Shown one piece after another: positions 1-6,134 of a stretch of DNA of 6,134 nucleotides (position 1 is the stretch's first letter; each line of letters begins with the position of its first letter). A model generated the notes under the pieces. The model made no database searches. It saw only the letters and a list, made by a program, of their open reading frames with translations, and had not been told where the DNA came from. Origin of the DNA: Streptococcus vestibularis ATCC 49124 (GTDB taxonomy: Bacteria; Bacillota; Bacilli; Lactobacillales; Streptococcaceae); the NCBI RefSeq assembly GCF_000188295.1, contig NZ_GL831112.1:902513-908646 (forward strand). The letters run 5' to 3'. Made by a program: the position numbers and the translations under genes.

Positions 1-37
1 CTCTATAGTGGTTTTACCCACTACAGAAATTATAGAG
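1..37 (-). terminator. Bulged inverted repeat after the minus-strand gene; possible terminator or IS end
   Basis: The outer arms CTCTATA (1-7) and TATAGAG (31-37) are exact reverse complements. Nested within them TAGTGG (6-11) pairs with CCACTA (18-23), so one arm forms a nearly continuous 11-base stem and the other carries a bulge of about seven bases (24-30). The repeat starts four bases past the stop codon of the minus-strand gene, which is where its terminator would be expected. Any U-tract would lie to the left of base 1, so termination cannot be confirmed. Read on the minus strand the sequence begins GGCTCTATAATTTC, which resembles my recollection of streptococcal ISL3-family terminal repeats. 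An insertion-sequence end lying outside the window is therefore a real alternative. Confidence 0.45.
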
Positions 38-40
38 CCA

Positions 41-1060
41 TTATTTAGAGATTTCAAATTGGTATTGGGTTCCTGGAACTGTTCCATTTGAAAAGATTGC
101 TTCAATATAGTCCTTATAAGTGATTGACTTGGATTTACCTGCTTTTACGAGCTCTTGATCACGCCATATATATGGATCAGTAGCATTGCTGTCACGCTTG
201 GCGAGATAGAGGTACTCAATATAGGTTCTGTCATCAACAAAGGCGCCAACAACCTTTTCTTTACCATTGTCAGATCGGGTGTACATGCGAGTCGTTCCAC
301 CACCATCAAGTAAGAAAGCTAGGCGAATATTTGAGTAGCCTAAATTTTTCAAAAGATTATAAATATCTTCGTGATTTAATCCTTTATTGAGAGAAGTGTG
401 GCCGTAGGTTTGGATAATATGGATAATACCATCATAGGTCTCGACGTAAATAGAACGGGCATTCGGTTGGTCAGGATCACCTTTTTCCCAATTTTTATCT
501 AGCTTTTTATCCTTAACGATAATTCCGAAGGCACCTGTATCCCAACCGTTACTTCCCATGTGTGTGAACATTTGTGCCGTGTCTATATTAGGATAGGTCC
601 CAGCAGTTATATTATTTTGATCATCCCCATAAAGAAGGCCAGTTTTGCCAAGTTTGATTTCTTTTTGAGCGAAAGGACGATCTAGACCCTCATAAGACCA
701 AAAACCTGAGTTAATCAGAGCAAGAGCTTCTCTACGATTAGCCTCGTACTTAATACTTTGCTCTGTGAGTTCAGGATTATTATCTTCGGTTCTCCCTTTT
801 TGAAGGACATACTTTCCGTCTTTTTTGAAAGATAGAATTTGCATATCTACATTCTTAATACTGCCTTTTTCAAGTAGGACTGACTGGTCGAGGAGCTCCT
901 TATTTTCTATGTTAAAGGTCAATCCATCCTTGTCTGATGGCATGGAAAGCTTTTTAATATCTCGATTGTTGAAATAGATGGTGAGGTAGAGCAGTCCACC
1001 AACTATAGCACCTATCATTAGAAGATAAAATAGCATTCTTAAAAATTTTTTTAATTTCAT
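41..1060 (-). CDS. Membrane-anchored phosphodiester glycosidase family protein (NAGPA/DUF2233-like)
   Basis: This 339-residue protein has a basic N-terminus and one hydrophobic segment at about residues 9-29, so it is probably an uncleaved signal anchor with an extracellular domain. The rest fits the NAGPA-type fold: INSGFW (116-121) matches the family's N-G-G-F-like segment, NARSIYV (200-206) matches its conserved arginine region, and LLDGGGTTRMY (250-260) is the characteristic glycine-rich D-G-G-G-[ST]-[ST] motif. The family includes the human enzyme that uncovers mannose-6-phosphate by cleaving a GlcNAc phosphodiester. Bacterial members are thought to act on cell-surface glycan phosphodiesters, but the substrate here is unknown. 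The frame looks intact and near usual length. The ATG at 1060 has no convincing Shine-Dalgarno sequence, and no downstream Met (residues 9 and 15) has one either, so the longest start is kept. The gene runs divergently from the phosphatase cluster. I am confident in the family and not in the reaction. Confidence 0.8.
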   Translation of the reverse strand: MKLKKFLRMLFYLLMIGAIVGGLLYLTIYFNNRDIKKLSMPSDKDGLTFNIENKELLDQSVLLEKGSIKNVDMQILSFKKDGKYVLQKGRTEDNNPELTEQSIKYEANRREALALINSGFWSYEGLDRPFAQKEIKLGKTGLLYGDDQNNITAGTYPNIDTAQMFTHMGSNGWDTGAFGIIVKDKKLDKNWEKGDPDQPNARSIYVETYDGIIHIIQTYGHTSLNKGLNHEDIYNLLKNLGYSNIRLAFLLDGGGTTRMYTRSDNGKEKVVGAFVDDRTYIEYLYLAKRDSNATDPYIWRDQELVKAGKSKSITYKDYIEAIFSNGTVPGTQYQFEISK

Positions 1061-1066
1061 ACTATC

Positions 1067-1095
1067 ATTATAAACAATCTAGGCTGGCAACACAA
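1067..1095 (-). promoter_or_regulatory. Candidate promoter for the glycosidase-like gene
   Basis: On the minus strand a perfect TATAAT occupies 1072-1067, and a weak -35 (TTGTGT, 1095-1090) lies 17 bases upstream. The -10 ends only six bases before the ATG at 1060, so transcription would begin at about the A of the start codon. Either the message is leaderless or this is not the true promoter. The -35 matches TTGACA at only three positions. Confidence 0.35.
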
Positions 1096-1122
1096 TCTTA
1101 AGAACATTAAATATCCAAGAAT

Positions 1123-1148
1123 AGTATCAGTTTTCCTATCATGATACT
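1123..1148. repeat. 7+7 inverted repeat in the divergent region
   Basis: AGTATCA (1123-1129) and TGATACT (1142-1148) are exact reverse complements separated by 12 bases. A ten-base palindrome, TATCATGATA (1137-1146), overlaps the right arm. The site lies between two divergent genes, just upstream of the -10 of the plus-strand unit. A regulator operator is therefore conceivable, but in such AT-rich sequence it could also be chance. No T-tract follows it, which argues against a terminator. Confidence 0.35.
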
Positions 1149-1176
1149 GGTAAGAGTTTTCTAAAAAGGTTATAAT
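1148..1176 (+). promoter_or_regulatory. Candidate promoter of the HAD/histidine-phosphatase unit
   Basis: A perfect TATAAT -10 lies at 1171-1176. The best-spaced -35 hexamer, TGGTAA (1148-1153, 17-base spacer), is a poor match, so the promoter may be weak or need an activator. The predicted start near 1183 leaves a leader of about 20 bases that holds the ribosome binding site AAGGAGG (1192-1198), six bases before the ATG at 1205. No other good promoter is visible before 3812, so this one probably also serves the three downstream phosphatases. Confidence 0.5.
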
Positions 1177-1204
1177 AAGAGTAAGTTAGTCAAGGAGGTA
1201 CTTT

Positions 1205-2007
1205 ATGTCTATTAAGGTGATTGCATCAGATAGGGATGGGACATTTTTAGAGGATAAAGGAAGCTATGATAAGGAGCGTTTTAATCATATTTGAGATGCT
1301 ATGGCTGCGCGTGATATGCACTTTGTCGTTGCATCAGCTAATAGTATGAGTAGTCTTAAACCCATGTTTGCAGAGACTTTTGACCGCCTGCATTTTGTAG
1401 CTGAAAATGGTGGACAGGTGGTTAGCTATGACAAGCTTCTGTGTCAGGAGTTCATGGGATCTAATGATGTTGAAAATTTGCTAAGGTATTTTAATTATGA
1501 TTTGTTAGCTAAAGCAACTATATTTAATGGTGCTCAAGGCTACTATATGTTAAAAGGGTCTAGGGTTAATTTTGAGATGATAACAGAAGAAGAGCAAAAA
1601 GCCCTAGAAGCTGCCATTCAGCGTTTGAATGGGCTGGAGGAGTTAGATGATGATTTCATCAAAATTACAATGTTACTGAGTCCTGAAGAAGCTAATCGTG
1701 TTTCAGAGGCTTTTAATCGTGATTTCGATGGTAATCTTGTCGATGTTCCAAGCGGTTTTGGTGCCATTGATTTCATTCAAAAAGGAGTTCACACTTAAGA
1801 TTGGATTTGTTTGAGGCAAATGTTATGGCCTTTGGTGATGGCGATAATGATATTGAGCTCCTGCGTATGTCTAGTCATTCTTATGCGATGGAAAATGCCA
1901 GCCCTGCTTTTTTGCAAGTGGCAGACCAAATAGCACCGCACCATAAGGATCAAGGGGTATTGACTATCTTAGAAGATTATTTAGGTTATCGTAAAAAAGG
2001 GTGGTAA
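1205..2007 (+). pseudogene. Cof-type HAD-superfamily hydrolase, broken by a nonsense codon and a frameshift
   Basis: The ATG at 1205, behind AAGGAGG, opens a protein that begins with HAD motif I (D-R-D-G-T, residues 9-13). The x between the catalytic aspartates is Arg rather than the Met or Leu usual in Cof proteins. TGA at 1292-1294 (codon 30) stops it; a leucine codon TTA changed by one base would explain this. The same frame then resumes with HFVVASANS (usually ...ASGN, motif II) and runs to IQKGVHT and a TAA at 1796-1798. The remainder, with motif IV (GDGDNDIELL), is in another frame from about 1790 to the TAA at 2005-2007. The link between GVH and VMAFGDG looks several residues shorter than in intact relatives, so a small deletion probably caused the shift. 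Cof enzymes dephosphorylate small phosphorylated metabolites. Restart at 1301 would lack motif I, so the gene is surely inactive. Confidence 0.92.
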
Positions 2008-2011
2008 AGTA

Positions 2012-2614
2012 ATGAAGTTATATTTAATGAGACATGGTGAGACATTATTTAATACACAAAAGCGTGTTCAGGGATGGTGTGACTCTCCTCTAACTGAAAA
2101 TGGAATCTGTCAGGCAGAACAAGCTAAGCAGTACTTTGCGGAGAAAGGTATTTCTTTTGATGCTGTCTGTTCATCTACGCAAGAGAGAGCAACTGACACG
2201 GCAAAGATTGTGGCGCCTGAGTACACTGTAACCCAGCTCAAGGGAATTAAAGAAATGAATTTTGGGTCTTTTGAAGCTCAACCAGAGCATCTCCTACCCA
2301 AACATCGTCCAGGTTCACGATCTTTTGAAGATCTCTTGGTCCCATACGGTGGCGAAGATATTCGCAAGGTTGGACAGAGGGTTTTAAAGACTGTCATAGA
2401 GAAAGCAGAAGAACATACTAAGGAGGGTGCTGAGAATCTTCTATTTGTTAGTCATGGAGCGGCTTTATGGGGGTTAATTATTACTATGGATTTGCCATTT
2501 CCTGAAGGGATAGGCTTTGGTAACTGCAATATTTGTGTTTATGATTATAACAAAGGGCAATTGGGACTCCTTCAGGTGGTTGACCCGATTTCTGGTTTAG
2601 AGGTGACATTATGA
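2012..2614 (+). CDS. Histidine phosphatase family protein, copy 1 (phosphoglycerate mutase-like)
   Basis: This cytosolic 200-residue protein belongs to the histidine phosphatase (PhoE/GpmB-like) superfamily, which transfers a substrate phosphate to an active-site histidine and then to water. The RHG motif at residues 7-9 supplies the nucleophile H8. R59 sits in the conserved S-T-x-E-R-A segment, E81 in K-E-M-N-F-G is the expected proton donor, and S-H-G at 147-149 supplies the second histidine H148, so the catalytic set is complete. The length is normal for the small single-domain branch. The ATG at 2012 lies four bases past the HAD pseudogene's stop, and its AAGGGTGG-like ribosome binding site is embedded in the pseudogene's last codons. 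This suggests the two were once co-translated. It overlaps copy 2 by ATGA. The substrate cannot be told from sequence; a phosphorylated sugar or other small metabolite is typical. A glycolytic mutase role is unlikely given the short form. Confidence 0.9.
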   Translation: MKLYLMRHGETLFNTQKRVQGWCDSPLTENGICQAEQAKQYFAEKGISFDAVCSSTQERATDTAKIVAPEYTVTQLKGIKEMNFGSFEAQPEHLLPKHRPGSRSFEDLLVPYGGEDIRKVGQRVLKTVIEKAEEHTKEGAENLLFVSHGAALWGLIITMDLPFPEGIGFGNCNICVYDYNKGQLGLLQVVDPISGLEVTL

Positions 2615-3219
2615 AAGAATTTTATTTAATGAGACATGGACAAACACGATTTAACGCTCAACATAGGATTCAAGGGGTCTGCGATGCTCCTTTGACGGAA
2701 GTCGGGATTGAACAGGCTAAAAAGGCTGGTCAGTATCTAGCCAAGCAAGAGACAATTTTTGATCATGTCTTTACGTCAACCTCTGAGAGAGCTAGCGATA
2801 CTCTAGAAATTGTGACAGGACGAACAGATTATGAAAGACTTAAAGGTCTTAGAGGACAGGATTTTGGATCTTTTGAGGGGCAACCAGAATATCTTACCCC
2901 TAAAGCCTTACCTGATGGACAAGGCTTTGGTGATTTCTTTGTTCAATTTGGTGGTGAAAGTACAACTCAAGTCCGGGATCGTATGGAGTTGACTGTTAGA
3001 GCTATCATGGAGAGTGTGGCCGAGGGCTCTAAGTCCTTGCTTGTTAGTCATGGTCCATCTATTTTGCAGTTCTGTAGGCGTGTTTTAGATCCTGTTCCAG
3101 ATATTCATGGCCTTAAAAATTGTTCTATCTTACATTTTACCTATAATCAAGGTCAATTTGAATTGGTTTCAATTTATAACCCTGTGGAAGAAGAGTATAT
3201 CTACGGAGGAGAAGGATGA
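2611..3219 (+). CDS. Histidine phosphatase family protein, copy 2, lacking the usual proton-donor glutamate
   Basis: This 202-residue paralogue of its two neighbours starts at the ATG of an ATGA overlap with copy 1, behind an AGAGGTGA site. R8-H9-G10, R60 (T-S-E-R-A-S-D-T) and S146-H147-G148 are all present. The position equal to E81 of copy 1 and E82 of copy 3 is glycine 82 (R-G-Q-D-F-G), and GGA could come from GAA by one substitution. D84, two residues on, might substitute. Otherwise this copy may have reduced catalysis or be a binding protein. Over the first 98 residues it aligns without gaps to copy 3 at roughly 60% identity by my hand count, including the shared TGRTDY and FEGQPEYLxPK stretches. 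The reading frame is fully intact, which suggests the protein is still kept. Family assignment is firm; activity is uncertain. Confidence 0.88.
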   Translation: MKEFYLMRHGQTRFNAQHRIQGVCDAPLTEVGIEQAKKAGQYLAKQETIFDHVFTSTSERASDTLEIVTGRTDYERLKGLRGQDFGSFEGQPEYLTPKALPDGQGFGDFFVQFGGESTTQVRDRMELTVRAIMESVAEGSKSLLVSHGPSILQFCRRVLDPVPDIHGLKNCSILHFTYNQGQFELVSIYNPVEEEYIYGGEG

Positions 3220-3812
3220 CAAGATTCTATTTAATGCGACATGGTCAAACACTTTTTAACACACTTAATCGGATTCAAGGGTGGTGTGACTCGCCCTTGA
3301 CTGAAAAAGGTAGAGACCAAGCTCGTCAGGTGCGTGCTTATTTTGAAAAACATCATATGGCTTTTGATCATTATTACTGCACGACAACTGAAAGGGCTTC
3401 TGATACGCTTGAATTGGCTACTGGGCGTACTGATTATAAACGTGTTAGGGGACTTAAAGAAATGCATTTTGGTATCTTTGAGGGTCAGCCAGAGTATCTT
3501 CATCCTAAAACTCAAATTCAGGGCCATTTCGGTGACCATTATGCTAAGTTTGGAGGGGAAAGTCAAGCCCAGTTTGTAGAACGAGTTGTAAATGGTGCAA
3601 GGGAGATAGTAGATAAACATCCAGGCCAGTCCATTTTAGCTGTTAGTCACGCTGGAGCCTTGATGACTTTTCTTCATGCTGTTGAGCCAGAGCGTGCCTT
3701 TCAGTCTTGTCCAGGCAATTGTGCCATCTTGGTCTTTGATTACGATGGATCGGACTTTCACTTTGTCAAACTAATAGATCCTTTAACTGATCAAGAATTC
3801 ATGGAGTTTTAG
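3216..3812 (+). CDS. Histidine phosphatase family protein, copy 3
   Basis: This 198-residue protein is the last of the tandem trio. Its ATG forms an ATGA overlap with copy 2 and follows a strong GGAGGA site (3205-3210), so translation is coupled and probably also initiated independently. The full catalytic set is present: R8-H9-G10, R60 in T-T-E-R-A-S-D-T, E82 in K-E-M-H-F-G, and H145 in S-H-A-G, where Ala replaces the glycine of S-H-G, a common variant. It shares RIQGWCDSPLTE-like and GQPEYLxPK blocks with its neighbours. The C-terminal half diverges more, which would fit different substrates or partners. It should be a soluble cytosolic phosphatase or a mutase-like enzyme of unknown substrate. 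Long open frames within it on the other strand and in another frame are shadows of its codon pattern. Confidence 0.9.
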   Translation: MTRFYLMRHGQTLFNTLNRIQGWCDSPLTEKGRDQARQVRAYFEKHHMAFDHYYCTTTERASDTLELATGRTDYKRVRGLKEMHFGIFEGQPEYLHPKTQIQGHFGDHYAKFGGESQAQFVERVVNGAREIVDKHPGQSILAVSHAGALMTFLHAVEPERAFQSCPGNCAILVFDYDGSDFHFVKLIDPLTDQEFMEF

Positions 3813-3835
3813 TTTCTTTCTTTAAACAAAGATAG

Positions 3836-3861
3836 TAAGAACCCCTTTCTTAGTGTATAAT
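3836..3861 (+). promoter_or_regulatory. Candidate promoter of the permease gene, with a weak hairpin
   Basis: A perfect TATAAT lies at 3856-3861 in the 78-base gap before the permease start. The hexamer 17 bases upstream (TAGTAA, 3833-3838) is a poor -35, so the assignment rests on the -10 and its position. TAAGAA (3836-3841) and TTCTTA (3847-3852) form a six-pair AT-rich stem with a five-base loop in the same place. It has no T-run after it and is too weak to call a terminator, so read-through from the phosphatase genes is possible. Confidence 0.45.
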
Positions 3862-3880
3862 GGAAGGGTATTTTAAATTT

Positions 3881-3885
3881 GGGAG
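3881..3885 (+). promoter_or_regulatory. Ribosome binding site that sets the permease start at 3891
   Basis: GGGAG at 3881-3885 is five bases before ATG 3891. A TTG at 3879 in the same frame would overlap this site and has no binding site of its own, so the protein should begin MKFTKNQF rather than four residues earlier. Confidence 0.7.
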
Positions 3886-3890
3886 TGCCT

Positions 3891-5027
3891 ATGAAGTTTA
3901 CAAAAAATCAGTTCATTTGGATGGCTGTGCTGTTTTTCAGCTGTTTCTTGATATATACCTATTGGGAAACAGTTGTTTCGATTTGTAACACGATATTTGT
4001 CGCCAGTCAGCCCTTCTTAGTTGGAGCGGGAATTGCCTTTGTGGTCAATATCCTGATGTCTTTTTATGAAAAAATACTGGTCAAGTTTATACCATTTGGT
4101 TTTATCACTAAAATTAAACGTCCCGTTTCCCTGCTCTTGGCTTTTGCGACCATCGGTTTGGTCTTTACTTGGGTAGTATTCACTGTCCTTCCTGATTTGA
4201 TTGACAGTATCAATACCTTGATTAGTCAAGATCGCTCGGCTATTAATAATTTGATTAATTGGTTACTTAAGAACAAATCTTTGCAGAAGGTTATCCAAGA
4301 CCTGGGTGGTGTGACACAGGTTAGAGAGCTAATCAATAGCTACAGTGCTCAGTTACTTCAACAAATCATGACTGGTTTGACGAATTTCTTGACTTCCTTG
4401 ACTAGCCTACCGTCAACTTTGATTAATCTCTTTATTAGTGTTGTCTTTTCTTGCTATGTCTTAGCTGGGAAGGAGAAACTTGGTAATCAGGTTAATCGCT
4501 TAGTAGATGTCTATTTGGGGCGTTATGGTAAAACTTTCCACTATGTGGTTGGTATTCTAAATAATCGTTTCCGCAATTTCTTTGTCTATCAGTCTATTGA
4601 AGCCTGCATTTTGGGGACCTTATGTTATATTGGGATGCGTATCTTTAATTTTCCTTATGCTGCGACCATTTCTATCCTGATTGGCTTTTCAGCAATGATA
4701 CCAGTTGTGGGTGCCTATATTGGTGTTACCATTGGTACCATTTTGATTATGACTCATTCCGTGACCTTGGCACTTTTGTTTGTTGCCTACGTGGTTATTC
4801 TGCAACAGTTTGAAGGAAATCTCATCTATCCCTATGTGGTTGGTGGTTCTACCGGACTTCCAGGCATTTGGGTTATCTTTGCCATTACCATAGGATCTGC
4901 CTTAGCGGGGATCTTGGGTATGTTGGTTTCCGTTCCAGTAGCCGCAACCCTTTATCAGATTGTTAAGGATAATGTGGTTACACGCGAAGAAGCCAAAGCA
5001 GTTGCTTCTTTAGAAAATAGTGATTAA
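3891..5027 (+). CDS. AI-2E family transporter (UPF0118 membrane permease)
   Basis: This 378-residue integral membrane protein has the family's layout. There are two hydrophobic helices at the N-terminus (about residues 6-26 and 38-58) and a third at about 80-105 ending near V-L-P-D-L-I. A mostly polar central segment (about 106-170) follows, then a helix at about 175-193, and a dense C-terminal block of helices from about 235 to 360. That block contains GFSAMIPVVGAYIG and EGNLIYPYVVG, both typical of the family's conserved core. Named members have been linked to autoinducer-2 export (TqsA) or to Na+/H+ exchange, but most are uncharacterised and quorum signalling should not be assumed. The start is the ATG after GGGAG, not the upstream TTG. 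The gene has its own -10 and ends at a strong terminator, so it is probably monocistronic apart from possible read-through from upstream. Family call is firm; the substrate is unknown. Confidence 0.9.
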   Translation: MKFTKNQFIWMAVLFFSCFLIYTYWETVVSICNTIFVASQPFLVGAGIAFVVNILMSFYEKILVKFIPFGFITKIKRPVSLLLAFATIGLVFTWVVFTVLPDLIDSINTLISQDRSAINNLINWLLKNKSLQKVIQDLGGVTQVRELINSYSAQLLQQIMTGLTNFLTSLTSLPSTLINLFISVVFSCYVLAGKEKLGNQVNRLVDVYLGRYGKTFHYVVGILNNRFRNFFVYQSIEACILGTLCYIGMRIFNFPYAATISILIGFSAMIPVVGAYIGVTIGTILIMTHSVTLALLFVAYVVILQQFEGNLIYPYVVGGSTGLPGIWVIFAITIGSALAGILGMLVSVPVAATLYQIVKDNVVTREEAKAVASLENSD

Positions 5028-5030
5028 TTC

Positions 5031-5053
5031 AAACAGACTTCGGTCTGTTTTTT
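5031..5053 (+). terminator. Intrinsic terminator after the permease gene
   Basis: AAACAGAC (5031-5038) pairs perfectly with GTCTGTTT (5043-5050) around a stable TTCG tetraloop. A run of six T (5048-5053) begins within the right arm. It starts four bases past the permease stop codon and separates that gene from the bgl remnant. The A-rich left arm also gives it some potential in the opposite direction. Confidence 0.95.
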
Positions 5054-5079
5054 CGTGTTATAGTATCAGATTTCAATAA

Positions 5080-5113
5080 TATAATTGCAATCGTTTTCTA
5101 AGTGTTAAACTAT
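5080..5113 (+). promoter_or_regulatory. Candidate promoter region of the bgl pseudogene
   Basis: TATAAT at 5080-5085 is a good -10 whose last base is the first base of the cre box, but the hexamers 16-18 bases upstream are poor -35s. Alternatively TTGCAA (5085-5090), inside the cre box, could be a -35 for a weak -10 near 5106-5113. In either arrangement the promoter overlaps or abuts the cre box. The exact start cannot be decided by eye. Confidence 0.4.
5085..5099 (+). promoter_or_regulatory. cre box (CcpA operator) ahead of the bgl pseudogene
   Basis: TTGCAATCGTTTTCT matches the classical catabolite-responsive element consensus WTGNAANCGNWNNCW at every defined position. It lies 45 bases before the start codon and abuts or overlaps the promoter. 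CcpA bound there would block transcription while a preferred sugar is present, which is the expected control of a beta-glucoside gene. The site has outlived the gene it controlled. Confidence 0.85.
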
Positions 5114-5144
5114 GAGTAAATTGAACAATACAAGGAGATAAAAG

Positions 5145-6134
<990 letters not shown>

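Noticed and set aside
1292..1294. TGA read as selenocysteine or as programmed read-through in the HAD gene
   Set aside because: There is no obvious recoding hairpin, the position is not a catalytic one, and a second frame break near 1790 shows that the gene is simply broken.
1301..1798. A separate small protein starting at 1301
   Set aside because: It is the in-phase continuation of the HAD gene after the TGA at 1292, lacks motif I, and has no good ribosome binding site.
3334..3579. Plus-strand open frame in another phase within copy 3
   Set aside because: It overlaps the clear phosphatase frame, has no motif and no convincing initiation context, so it is a shadow frame.
3231..3620. Minus-strand open frame of 129 codons opposite histidine phosphatase copy 3
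   Set aside because: It lies wholly inside a well-supported gene, shows no recognisable motif, and its composition is what the antisense of AT-rich codons gives.
4017..4229. Minus-strand 70-codon frame inside the permease gene
   Set aside because: It is antisense to a conserved membrane protein and its polar low-complexity sequence matches no known family that I recognise.
3891..5027. Assigning the permease a quorum-sensing (AI-2) role
   Set aside because: The family name comes from one member; no luxS or other signalling gene is in the window and most members have unknown substrates.

Overview
The window looks like a chromosomal segment of a low-GC streptococcus. The support is its AT-rich coding, AAGGAGG-type ribosome binding sites, a canonical Gram-positive cre (CcpA) box, and proteins of streptococcal character. 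The two decayed genes, one of them for sugar use, fit the Streptococcus salivarius/thermophilus group and S. thermophilus in particular, where such decay is well known. That species call is inference from content, not from a database match.

Layout: a bulged inverted repeat (1-37) lies just past the end of a minus-strand gene (41-1060) for a membrane-anchored extracellular phosphodiester glycosidase (NAGPA/DUF2233-like). A 144-bp divergent region (1061-1204) holds candidate promoters in both directions and a 7+7 inverted repeat. On the plus strand follows a Cof-type HAD phosphatase pseudogene (1205-2007), broken by an in-frame TGA and by a frameshift with a small apparent deletion. Immediately after it come three tandem, translationally coupled histidine phosphatase paralogues (2012-2614, 2611-3219, 3216-3812), each joined to the next by an ATGA overlap. 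A TATAAT-type -10 lies in the short gap before an AI-2E-family membrane permease (3891-5027), which ends at a clear intrinsic terminator (5031-5053). The window closes with the 5' part of a GH1 6-phospho-beta-glucosidase pseudogene (5145 to beyond 6134). It carries an early amber codon and at least four apparent single-base indels, yet keeps an apparently perfect cre box and a good ribosome binding site.

How the genes work together: the HAD gene and the three histidine phosphatases probably form one transcription unit, a small phosphatase cluster whose lead gene is dead while its promoter may still drive the rest. The middle histidine phosphatase has lost the glutamate that normally serves as proton donor, while both neighbours keep it. 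The permease and the bgl remnant appear to be separate units. I see no mobile-element gene, CRISPR array, tRNA or rRNA. The tandem phosphatase cluster is the least ordinary structure here; I found no evidence of a wholly new system.
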